From: an uncultured Enterobacter sp.
Lineage (GTDB): Bacteria; Pseudomonadota; Gammaproteobacteria; Enterobacterales; Enterobacteriaceae
DNA length: 5,913 nucleotides
Assembly (NCBI GenBank): GCA_946477805.1
Contig: CAMKZP010000251.1
Location: 1 to 5,913 of the forward strand
Reading direction: 5' to 3'
Shown: positions 1 to 5,872 of the stretch, one piece after another
Layout of the letters: each line of letters starts with the position of its first letter
Numbering within the stretch: position 1 is the first letter of the stretch
Translations under genes and position numbers: made by a program
Notes under the pieces: model-generated
Database searches by the model: none
What the model saw: the letters and a program-made list of their open reading frames with translations, nothing else
What the model was told of the DNA's origin: nothing

Positions 1-105
1 TTCAATGACGGTTACCTCAAATCCCTGCTGCGCCAGCCCCAGCGCCAGCGCGCCGCCGACCATACCGCCGCCGACAACGGCAACTTCGGTGTGATGGAGT
101 GTCAT
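1..105 (-). CDS. ubiF: UbiF, ubiquinone-pathway C6 hydroxylase (5' end of gene only)
   Basis: The first 35 codons of a gene that runs off the left edge. The encoded N-terminus (MTLHHTEVAVVGGGMVGGAL at its start) is a FAD-binding Rossmann unit: beta strand, GGGMVG dinucleotide loop at about residues 12-17, helix, then a second strand ending in Glu35, the usual ribose-binding acidic residue. It closely resembles E. coli UbiF as I recall it, a FAD monooxygenase that hydroxylates C6 of 2-octaprenyl-3-methyl-6-methoxy-1,4-benzoquinol in aerobic ubiquinone synthesis. The start at 105 is preferred because AAGGA on the minus strand lies 9 nt upstream. An in-frame ATG at 111 is only about 3 nt from that site, too close for good initiation. 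The gene is divergent from miaB, as in E. coli. Identity rests on the N-terminus and gene order, because the rest is outside the window. Confidence 0.93.
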   Translation of the reverse strand, partial: MTLHHTEVAVVGGGMVGGALALGLAQQGFEVTVIE

Positions 106-179
106 GGTCATTTTTCCTTATTGGAGAATCCCTTAAGTTTACCGGATTTTTGCGCTCTTGAGGTTCCTAACCTTCATAC

Positions 180-208
180 TGGTCACAACCCCACCAAAGC
201 ATTACAAT
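180..208 (+). promoter_or_regulatory. candidate sigma-70 promoter for miaB
   Basis: A TACAAT -10 box lies at 203-208 (5 of 6 matches to TATAAT). TGGTCA at 180-185 is a 4 of 6 match to the -35 consensus, with a 17-nt spacer. Transcription would begin near 215, giving a leader of about 26 nt before the miaB start at 241. The position in the divergent ubiF-miaB gap fits a miaB promoter. This is a motif-level prediction only. Confidence 0.5.
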
Positions 209-240
209 ACGCGGCTTGCAATCCTGAGCTGAGCAAGTCG

Positions 241-1665
241 ATGACCAAAAAACTCCATATAAAAACCTGGGGCTGTCAGATGAACGAATACGATTCATCC
301 AAGATGGCCGATCTGCTGGATTCTACCCACGGATACCAGCTGACTGAAAATCCGAAAGAAGCCGACGTGTTGCTGCTGAACACCTGTTCCATTCGTGAAA
401 AAGCGCAGGAGAAAGTCTTTCACGTTTTAGGCCGCTGGAAGCTTCTAAAACGTAAAAATCCGGATCTGATCATCGGCGTGGGCGGCTGCGTCGCGTCGCA
501 GGAAGGCAAGCTGATCCGCCAGCGGGCCCCGTATGTGGACATTGTCTTTGGCCCGCAGACCCTGCATCGCCTGCCGGAGATGATCAACAAGGTGCGCGGC
601 AACCGTAGCCCGGTGGTTGACGTGAGCTTCCCGGAGATCGAAAAATTTGACCGTCTGCCGGAGCCGCGCGCCGACGGCCCGACCGCGTTTGTCTCCATCA
701 TGGAAGGCTGCAACAAATACTGCACTTACTGCGTGGTGCCTTACACCCGCGGTGAGGAAGTCAGCCGTCCGGCGGACGATATTCTGTTTGAAATCGCGCA
801 GCTTGCTGCCCAGGGCGTCCGCGAAGTAAACCTGCTGGGCCAGAACGTCAACGCCTGGCGCGGCGAGAACTACGACGGCACCACCGGCAGCTTTGCCGAA
901 CTGCTGCGCCTGGTGGCCGCGATTGACGGCATTGACCGCATTCGCTTTACCACCAGCCACCCGATGGAATTTACCGACGACATCATTGACGTTTACCGCG
1001 ATACGCCGGAACTGGTGAGCTTCCTGCACCTGCCGATCCAGTGCGGCTCCGACCGCGTGCTGAACCTGATGGGCCGCCCGCATACGGTGCTGGAGTACAA
1101 ATCCACCATCCGTAAACTGCTTGCTGCGCGCCCGGATATCCAGATCAGCTCCGACTTCATCGTCGGCTTCCCTGGCGAAACCACCGACGACTTCGAGCGC
1201 ACCATGAAGCTCATCGGCGAGGTGAATTTCGACGTCAGCTACAGCTTCATCTTCTCTCCACGCCCGGGAACCCTGGCGGCTGATATGGTTGATGACGTGC
1301 CGGAAGAAGAGAAAAAGCAGCGTCTGTATATTCTGCAGGAGCGCATCAACCAGCAGGCCAACGCCTGGAGCCGCCGTATGCTCGGCACCGTCCAGCGTAT
1401 TTTGGTGGAAGGCACCTCGCGCAAGAGCATTATGGAGCTGTCCGGGCGTACCGAAAACAACCGCGTGGTGAACTTTGAAGGCACGCCGGATCTGATCGGT
1501 AAATTCGTTGACGTAGAAATTGTCGACGTTTTGACCAACTCCCTGCGCGCGAAGCTGGTCCGTACCGAAGATGAAATGGGCCTGCGCATTGCGGAATCTC
1601 CGGAATCCGTTATTTCCCGCACCCGCAAAGTCAACGATTCCGGCGTGGGCATCTACCAGCCTTAA
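241..1665 (+). CDS. miaB: MiaB, tRNA-2-methylthio-N6-isopentenyladenosine(37) synthase
   Basis: Radical-SAM methylthiotransferase of 474 residues, the same length as E. coli MiaB. It converts i6A37 to ms2i6A37 next to the anticodon of tRNAs that read UNN codons, in the cytoplasm. The N-terminal MTTase domain (about 1-120) carries auxiliary [4Fe-4S] ligands Cys12, Cys49 and Cys83. The radical-SAM domain (about 143-375) carries the CxxxCxxC motif as Cys157, Cys161 and Cys164. A C-terminal TRAM RNA-binding domain follows (about 378-441). The reading frame is open back to an ATG at 91, but the added 50 codons overlap ubiF and have no family similarity. The start at 241 gives MTKKLHIKTWGCQMNE, matching the family N-terminus. 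The Shine-Dalgarno region is weak, with only scattered GAG and AAG in 226-237. One oddity is Cys268 (see findings). An intrinsic terminator follows the stop. Confidence 0.97.
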   Translation: MTKKLHIKTWGCQMNEYDSSKMADLLDSTHGYQLTENPKEADVLLLNTCSIREKAQEKVFHVLGRWKLLKRKNPDLIIGVGGCVASQEGKLIRQRAPYVDIVFGPQTLHRLPEMINKVRGNRSPVVDVSFPEIEKFDRLPEPRADGPTAFVSIMEGCNKYCTYCVVPYTRGEEVSRPADDILFEIAQLAAQGVREVNLLGQNVNAWRGENYDGTTGSFAELLRLVAAIDGIDRIRFTTSHPMEFTDDIIDVYRDTPELVSFLHLPIQCGSDRVLNLMGRPHTVLEYKSTIRKLLAARPDIQISSDFIVGFPGETTDDFERTMKLIGEVNFDVSYSFIFSPRPGTLAADMVDDVPEEEKKQRLYILQERINQQANAWSRRMLGTVQRILVEGTSRKSIMELSGRTENNRVVNFEGTPDLIGKFVDVEIVDVLTNSLRAKLVRTEDEMGLRIAESPESVISRTRKVNDSGVGIYQP

Positions 1666-1672
1666 TCCTTCT

Positions 1673-1701
1673 GGCCTGCCTTTCCGGCAGGCCTTGTATT
1701 T
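1673..1701 (+). terminator. intrinsic terminator after miaB
   Basis: GGCCTGCC at 1673-1680 pairs perfectly with GGCAGGCC at 1686-1693. The stem is 8 bp and very GC-rich, with the 5-nt loop TTTCC. It is followed by TTGTATTT (1694-1701), a moderately T-rich tail. It begins 8 nt after the miaB stop codon. The minus strand has no T tract after the stem, so it should work only in the miaB direction. Because the tail is interrupted by G and A, some read-through into ybeZ is plausible. Confidence 0.8.
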
Positions 1702-1721
1702 CCCCTCGCCGCACCCAATAT
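1693..1721 (+). promoter_or_regulatory. candidate sigma-32 (heat-shock) promoter for ybeZ-ybeY-ybeX-lnt
   Basis: CTTGTAT at 1693-1699 matches 5 of 7 positions of the sigma-32 -35 consensus CTTGAAA. CCCAATAT at 1714-1721 matches 6 of the 7 informative positions of the -10 consensus CCCCATNT. The 14-nt spacer is in the range this sigma factor prefers. The start point would be near 1728-1730, leaving a leader of about 90 nt before ybeZ. The E. coli ybeZYX-lnt genes are reported members of the heat-shock regulon, which supports the call. The -35 element overlaps the last base of the miaB terminator stem and its T tail. Confidence 0.55.
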
Positions 1722-1780
1722 GCAAAGCACAGGCTTGCGCCTTTATCCCGTGGCGTGAATACTTTTGGTAATGACAGTTT

Positions 1781-1786
1781 TATGAT
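1781..1786 (+). promoter_or_regulatory. possible sigma-70 -10 box upstream of ybeZ
   Basis: TATGAT matches 5 of 6 positions of the -10 consensus and lies 34 nt before the ybeZ start codon. No good -35 element is present at 16-18 nt spacing (AATACT at 17 nt is poor), and there is no extended -10 TG. If active it would provide weak or activator-dependent transcription with a leader of about 27 nt, beginning near 1793. Confidence 0.3.
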
Positions 1787-1808
1787 GCCAGCCCTACAAA
1801 ACACTTAA

Positions 1809-1815
1809 AGAGGAA
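1809..1815 (+). promoter_or_regulatory. ribosome binding site that fixes the TTG start of ybeZ
   Basis: AGAGGAA is a strong Shine-Dalgarno sequence ending 4 nt before TTG at 1820. No ATG or GTG in the ybeZ frame lies between the upstream in-frame stop (TGA at 1772-1774) and residue 1, and the first internal Met is residue 73. This site therefore decides in favour of the non-ATG start. Confidence 0.8.
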
Positions 1816-1819
1816 CGGT

Positions 1820-2866
1820 TTGAATATAGACACGCGTGAAATTAGCCTTGAGCCCGCAGACAACGCTCGCCTGCTGAGCCTGTGCGGGCCGTTTGATGAC
1901 AACATCAAACAACTGGAGCGACGTCTGGGTATCGAAATCAATCGTCGCGATAACCATTTCAAACTCACCGGACGCCCAATCTGCGTCAATGCGGCGGCGG
2001 ATATTCTGCGAAGCCTGTACGTCGATACCGCCCCGATGCGCGGCGAGACGCAGGACATCGAACCGGAACAGATCCACCTTGCCATTAAAGAGGCTCGCGT
2101 GCTTGAACAGAGCGCGGAAAGCGTGCCGGACTATGGCAAAGCCATCAACATCAAGACCAAACGCGGCGTGATTAAGCCGCGTACGCCGAACCAGGCGCAG
2201 TACATCGCCAATATTCTTGACCATGACATCACCTTCGGCGTCGGCCCGGCGGGGACGGGTAAAACCTATCTGGCCGTTGCCGCCGCGGTGGACGCGCTGG
2301 AACGTCAGGACGTCCGGCGCATTCTGCTGACCCGCCCTGCCGTTGAAGCGGGTGAAAAGCTCGGCTTTCTGCCCGGCGATTTAAGTCAGAAAGTGGACCC
2401 GTACCTGCGCCCCTTGTACGACGCGCTGTTCGAGATGCTCGGCTTCGAGAAGGTTGAAAAGCTGATTGAGCGTAACGTTATCGAAGTTGCGCCGCTGGCC
2501 TACATGCGCGGGCGTACGCTGAACGACGCGTTTATCATCCTCGATGAGAGCCAGAACACCACCATTGAACAGATGAAAATGTTCCTGACGCGTATTGGCT
2601 TCAACTCGAAAGCGGTCATCACCGGCGACGTCACCCAGATTGACCTGCCGCGCAGCACCAAATCTGGCCTGCGCCACGCTATCGAAGTGCTGGCTGAAGT
2701 CGATGAAATTAGCTTTAACTTCTTCCACAGCGAAGACGTGGTACGCCACCCGGTGGTTGCGCGCATCGTGAACGCCTATGAAGCCTGGGAAGAGGCGGAT
2801 CAAAAACGGAAGGCCGAACTGGCCGCAGAACGTAAGCGCGATGCGCAGGAGCAAGAGCAGAAATGA
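1820..2866 (+). CDS. ybeZ: YbeZ, PhoH-family ATPase partner of YbeY
   Basis: A cytoplasmic P-loop NTPase of 348 residues, two longer than my recollection of E. coli YbeZ (PhoL). An N-terminal KH-like nucleic-acid-binding region occupies roughly residues 15-70. The PhoH ATPase domain (about 120-325) shows Walker A GPAGTGKT at 142-149, TRPAVEAGEKLGFLPGD at 171-187, Walker B IILDESQN at 239-246, and ITGDVTQID at 267-275. The last 25 residues are a highly charged, probably helical tail rich in Lys, Arg, Glu and Gln. YbeZ-type proteins are known to associate with YbeY and are thought to couple ATP hydrolysis to RNA or ribosome work, but the exact activity is unsettled. The start is TTG. The stop overlaps the ybeY start as ATGA, indicating translational coupling. 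The two extra residues lie in a QEQEQK repeat at the C-terminus. Confidence 0.95.
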   Translation: MNIDTREISLEPADNARLLSLCGPFDDNIKQLERRLGIEINRRDNHFKLTGRPICVNAAADILRSLYVDTAPMRGETQDIEPEQIHLAIKEARVLEQSAESVPDYGKAINIKTKRGVIKPRTPNQAQYIANILDHDITFGVGPAGTGKTYLAVAAAVDALERQDVRRILLTRPAVEAGEKLGFLPGDLSQKVDPYLRPLYDALFEMLGFEKVEKLIERNVIEVAPLAYMRGRTLNDAFIILDESQNTTIEQMKMFLTRIGFNSKAVITGDVTQIDLPRSTKSGLRHAIEVLAEVDEISFNFFHSEDVVRHPVVARIVNAYEAWEEADQKRKAELAAERKRDAQEQEQK

Positions 2867-3330
2867 GTCAGGTGATCCTCGATTTACAGCTGGCCTGTGA
2901 AGACAATTCCGGCATGCCGGATGAAGCACAGTTCCAGAAATGGCTGGATGCGGTCGTTCCCCAGTTTCAGGAAGAGTCAGAAGTCACGATTCGCCTGGTG
3001 GATGAAGCGGAAAGCCATGAGCTTAACCTGACCTACCGGGGGAAAGATAAGCCGACCAACGTGCTCTCTTTCCCGTTCGAAGCGCCGCCGGGCATCGAGA
3101 TGCCGCTGCTGGGCGATCTCATCATCTGCCGTCAGGTGGTTGAACAGGAAGCCAAAGAGCAGCAGAAGCCGCTCGATGCCCACTGGGCGCATATGGTGGT
3201 ACACGGCAGCCTGCACCTGCTGGGCTACGACCATATCGAAGATGACGAAGCGGAAGAGATGGAGTCCCTCGAGACAGAGATAATGCTTGCTCTGGGCTAT
3301 GAGGATCCGTACATTGCCGAGAAAGAATAG
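2863..3330 (+). CDS. ybeY: YbeY, metal-dependent endoribonuclease for 16S rRNA 3'-end maturation
   Basis: A UPF0054-family protein of 155 residues, identical in length to E. coli YbeY. The zinc-binding signature HGSLHLLGYDH lies at 114-124, with ligands His114, His118 and His124. The conserved catalytic Arg59 sits in YRGKDKPTNVLSF (58-70). YbeY is a single-strand-specific RNase needed for correct 16S rRNA 3'-end processing and for late 70S ribosome quality control, and its loss is especially harmful at high temperature. Its start overlaps the ybeZ stop by 4 nt. AGGAG at 2847-2851, inside ybeZ, can serve as the ribosome binding site. The acidic stretch after the metal site (IEDDEAEEMESLETE) is normal for the family. 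All key residues are present, so the protein should be active. Confidence 0.97.
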   Translation: MSQVILDLQLACEDNSGMPDEAQFQKWLDAVVPQFQEESEVTIRLVDEAESHELNLTYRGKDKPTNVLSFPFEAPPGIEMPLLGDLIICRQVVEQEAKEQQKPLDAHWAHMVVHGSLHLLGYDHIEDDEAEEMESLETEIMLALGYEDPYIAEKE

Positions 3331-3348
3331 TCAGTCAACTGACTGACT
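3329..3348 (+). repeat. inverted repeat spanning the ybeY stop codon
   Basis: AGTCAGTCA at 3329-3337 is the reverse complement of TGACTGACT at 3340-3348, separated by AC. In RNA this would fold as an 8-bp stem with an AACU loop. The TAG stop codon of ybeY (3328-3330) forms the foot of the left arm. There is no T tract, so it does not look like a terminator. The arms consist of the tetranucleotide CAGT/ACTG repeated, so the structure may have arisen by slippage. Confidence 0.6.
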
Positions 3349-3354
3349 GCCACG

Positions 3355-3381
3355 CCGCAGCGCAGGGATAGAGCGCGGCGG
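3355..3381 (+). repeat. second hairpin in the ybeY-ybeX gap
   Basis: CCGC (3355-3358) pairs with GCGG (3378-3381) and GCGC (3360-3363) pairs with GCGC (3373-3376). One A-G mismatch separates the two blocks, and the loop is AGGGATAGA. The stem is entirely G-C pairs, so it should be stable. No T tract follows, so transcription probably continues into ybeX. It lies 6 nt after the inverted repeat at the ybeY stop, making a tandem hairpin arrangement. Confidence 0.5.
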
Positions 3382-3419
3382 TAAACATTGAACTCACAAG
3401 AGAACCCTTAACAAACGCC

Positions 3420-4298
3420 ATGAGCGACGACAATTCACACAGTAGCGACACGACACACAGTAAAAAGGGATTTTTCTCCCTCATTCTGAACCAGCTTTTC
3501 CACGGCGAACCGAAAAACCGTGATGAACTGCTGGAGCTGATTCGTGATTCCGGGCAAAACGACCTTATCGACGAAGATACGCGCGAAATGCTCGAAGGGG
3601 TCATGGACATCGCCGACCAGCGCGTTCGCGATATCATGATCCCCCGCTCGCAGATGATCACCCTGAAACGTAACCAGACGCTGGACGAGTGCCTCGATGT
3701 CATCATCGAATCGGCCCACTCGCGTTTCCCGGTCATCAGCGAAGACAAAGATCACATCGAAGGGATTTTGATGGCCAAGGATCTGCTGCCGTTTATGCGC
3801 AGCGATGCCGAAGCCTTCAGCATGGAAAAAGTGTTACGCCAGGCCGTGGTTGTGCCGGAGAGTAAACGCGTGGATCGGATGCTGAAAGAGTTCCGCTCTC
3901 AGCGTTACCACATGGCGATTGTTATTGATGAATTCGGCGGCGTATCTGGTCTGGTCACCATCGAAGACATTCTTGAACTGATCGTAGGCGAAATCGAAGA
4001 CGAGTATGACGAAGAAGAGGATATCGACTTCCGTCAGCTGAGCCGCCACACCTGGACCGTGCGCGCGCTGGCCCCGATTGAGGACTTCAACGACGCCTTC
4101 GGCACGCACTTCAGCGATGAAGAGGTTGATACCATTGGCGGGCTGGTAATGCAGGCCTTTGGCCATCTTCCGGCGCGCGGCGAGACCGTTGACATCGACG
4201 GTTACCAATTCAAAGTCGCTATGGCCGACAGCCGACGTATTATTCAGGTTCATGTCAGAACGCCGGACGACTCACCGGTGCCAAAACTGGAAGATTAA
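3420..4298 (+). CDS. ybeX: YbeX (CorC-like), CBS-pair protein linked to Mg/Co resistance and ribosome metabolism
   Basis: A 292-residue protein, the same length as E. coli YbeX/CorC. Domains in order: a polar Ser/Asp-rich N-terminus (1-20), a helical segment, CBS domain 1 (about 66-127, RDIMIPRSQMITL at 70-82), CBS domain 2 (about 132-192, FGGVSGLVTIEDILELIVGE at 172-191), a very acidic linker (about 191-203), and a CorC/HlyC C-terminal domain (about 206-284, with DTIGGLVMQAFGHLP at 237-251). It has no membrane segments and lacks the DUF21 membrane domain of CNNM/CorB transporters, so it is cytoplasmic. CBS pairs typically bind adenosine nucleotides, and CorC was described as helping Mg/Co efflux. 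Later E. coli work ties YbeX to ribosome metabolism. The nearest purine-rich site (AAGAGAA, 3398-3404) is 15 nt from the start, so initiation signals look weak. The N-terminus MSDDNSHSSD fits the family. Confidence 0.95.
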   Translation: MSDDNSHSSDTTHSKKGFFSLILNQLFHGEPKNRDELLELIRDSGQNDLIDEDTREMLEGVMDIADQRVRDIMIPRSQMITLKRNQTLDECLDVIIESAHSRFPVISEDKDHIEGILMAKDLLPFMRSDAEAFSMEKVLRQAVVVPESKRVDRMLKEFRSQRYHMAIVIDEFGGVSGLVTIEDILELIVGEIEDEYDEEEDIDFRQLSRHTWTVRALAPIEDFNDAFGTHFSDEEVDTIGGLVMQAFGHLPARGETVDIDGYQFKVAMADSRRIIQVHVRTPDDSPVPKLED

Positions 4299-4303
4299 TG
4301 TAA
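4298..4303 (+). other. start-stop codon pair (ATG-TAA) between ybeX and lnt
   Basis: ATG at 4298-4300 overlaps the ybeX TAA stop by one base (TAATG) and is followed at once by an in-frame TAA (4301-4303). The lnt ATG comes next at 4304 in the same frame. GGAAG at 4289-4293 ends 4 nt before this ATG and 10 nt before the lnt ATG. It could be a chance arrangement or a minimal ORF that tunes re-initiation at lnt. Confidence 0.4.
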
Positions 4304-5842
4304 ATGGCATTTGCCTCACTGCTTGAACGCCAGCGCGTCCGTTTGCTGCTGGCGCTGTTGCTCGGAGCCAGCGGTACGCTGGCTTTTTCTCCTTACGACA
4401 TCTGGCCTGCCGCACTGCTTTCCCTGATGGGGCTGCAGGGTTTAACCCTTAACCGCCGCCCGGTGCAGGCTGCCGCCATCGGCTACTTCTGGGGACTGGG
4501 GCTGTTCGGTTCCGGCATTAACTGGGTCTACGTCAGCATCGCGCAGTTCGGCGGTATGCCCGGGCCGGTGAACGTCTTCCTGGTGGTCCTGCTCGCCGCC
4601 TACCTCTCTCTCTATACCGGCCTGTTCGCGGGCATTCTCTCTCGCCTGTGGCCTAAGACGACCTGGCTGCGCGTGGCCATTGCCGCGCCGGTTGTCTGGC
4701 AATTAACCGAGTTCCTGCGAGGCTGGGTGCTAACGGGCTTTCCGTGGCTACAGTTCGGCTACAGCCAGATTGACGGCCCCTTAAAAGGGCTGGCGCCGGT
4801 GATGGGCGTGGAAGCGATTAACTTCCTGCTGATGGTCGTGAGCGGCCTGCTGGTACTGGCGCTGGCCACGCGCGGCTGGAAACCGCTGGTCGTGGCGCTG
4901 GTGCTGTTCGCCCTGCCCTTCCCGCTGCGCTATATCCAGTGGTATTCCCTGGTTCCCGAGCGCGCCACGCAGGTTTCCATGGTGCAGGGCGATATCCCTC
5001 AGTCCATGAAGTGGGACGAAAAAGAGCTGCTGAATACGCTGAAGATTTACGCCAACGCCACCGAAGCGGTGATGGGCAAATCGCAGCTCATTATCTGGCC
5101 TGAGTCCGCCATTCCCGATCTGGAAATTAACCAGCAGCCGTTCCTGAACATGATGAACGATCTGCTGCTGGCGCGCGGCAGCACGCTGATCACCGGCATC
5201 GTCGATGCGCGTCTGAATCAGCAGAACCGCTACGACACCTACAATACCATTATCACGCTCGGCAAAGACAGCGAATACAGCTACGGCTCCACCGACCGCT
5301 ATAACAAGAACCACCTGGTGCCGTTCGGTGAGTTCGTTCCGCTGGAGTCGATTCTGCGCCCGCTGGCGCCGTTCTTTGACCTGCCGATGTCCTCCTTCAG
5401 CCGCGGTCCGTACGTTCAGCCCCAGCTGCATGCGCACGGTTTTGCCCTGACGGCGGCCATTTGCTACGAGATTATTCTTGGCGAACAGGTGCGCGATAAC
5501 TTCCGTCCGGACACCGACTTCTTGCTGACCATCTCCAACGATGCCTGGTTTGGCAAGTCGATCGGCCCGTGGCAGCACTTCCAGATGGCGCGCATGCGCT
5601 CGCTTGAGCTGGCGCGTCCGCTGCTGCGCAGCACCAATAACGGCATCACCGCCGTGATTGGTCCGCAGGGCGAAATCCAGGCCATGATCCCGCAGTTCAC
5701 CCGCGCGGTGTTGACCACCAACGTCACGCCAACCACGGGGCTAACGCCGTACGCCCGCACCGGCAACTGGCCGCTGTGGATTTTGACCGCCCTGTTCGGC
5801 TTTGGCGCCGTGCTGATGAGCCTTCGTCAGCGTCGCAGATAA
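4304..5842 (+). CDS. lnt: Lnt, apolipoprotein N-acyltransferase
   Basis: An essential inner-membrane enzyme of 512 residues, equal in length to E. coli Lnt. It transfers an acyl chain from phosphatidylethanolamine to the N-terminal diacylglyceryl-cysteine of lipoproteins, the last step of lipoprotein maturation before Lol sorting. Hydrophobic segments cover about residues 11-210. A periplasmic nitrilase-like domain follows (about 220-485), and a final membrane helix lies near 488-507 before a basic RQRRR end. The catalytic triad is complete: Glu267 in WPES, Lys335 in RYNKNHLVPFGE, and Cys387 in AICYE. Other conserved residues are present too, including Trp237, Glu343, Tyr388, Glu389 and Trp415 in SNDAWFG. 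The start lies 5 nt after the ybeX stop, so it is almost certainly translated from the same mRNA. Cys387 is the only cysteine in the protein. Confidence 0.97.
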   Translation: MAFASLLERQRVRLLLALLLGASGTLAFSPYDIWPAALLSLMGLQGLTLNRRPVQAAAIGYFWGLGLFGSGINWVYVSIAQFGGMPGPVNVFLVVLLAAYLSLYTGLFAGILSRLWPKTTWLRVAIAAPVVWQLTEFLRGWVLTGFPWLQFGYSQIDGPLKGLAPVMGVEAINFLLMVVSGLLVLALATRGWKPLVVALVLFALPFPLRYIQWYSLVPERATQVSMVQGDIPQSMKWDEKELLNTLKIYANATEAVMGKSQLIIWPESAIPDLEINQQPFLNMMNDLLLARGSTLITGIVDARLNQQNRYDTYNTIITLGKDSEYSYGSTDRYNKNHLVPFGEFVPLESILRPLAPFFDLPMSSFSRGPYVQPQLHAHGFALTAAICYEIILGEQVRDNFRPDTDFLLTISNDAWFGKSIGPWQHFQMARMRSLELARPLLRSTNNGITAVIGPQGEIQAMIPQFTRAVLTTNVTPTTGLTPYARTGNWPLWILTALFGFGAVLMSLRQRRR

Positions 5843-5872
5843 CCTTTCCCCTCACCCTGGCCCTTATGTCTT

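Noticed and set aside
91..240. In-frame 50-codon upstream extension of miaB from ATG 91
   Set aside because: It overlaps the ubiF start on the opposite strand, covers the candidate miaB promoter, and has no resemblance to the MiaB family. The family N-terminus begins at 241.
445..1725. Long minus-strand open frame (426 codons) opposite miaB
   Set aside because: It is a shadow of GC-biased miaB codons. The translation is rich in Ala, His, Val and Arg without domain logic, and miaB is intact on the other strand.
1731..1760. Second sigma-32-like promoter using CTTGCGCC at 1734
   Set aside because: The only C-rich block after it (TATCCCG) is too close and matches the -10 consensus poorly.
2381..2929. 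Minus-strand open frame (182 codons) across the ybeZ-ybeY junction
   Set aside because: Antisense shadow of two well-conserved genes, with no ribosome binding site or family match that I recognise.
3353..3381. Hairpin in the ybeY-ybeX gap as a transcription terminator
   Set aside because: The stem is strong, but the bases after it (TAAACATTGAAC) have no T tract, and the operon continues with conserved downstream genes.
4781..5578. Minus-strand open frame (265 codons) opposite lnt
   Set aside because: Low-complexity Gln/Arg/Val-rich translation with no recognisable motif, lying wholly within the conserved lnt gene.
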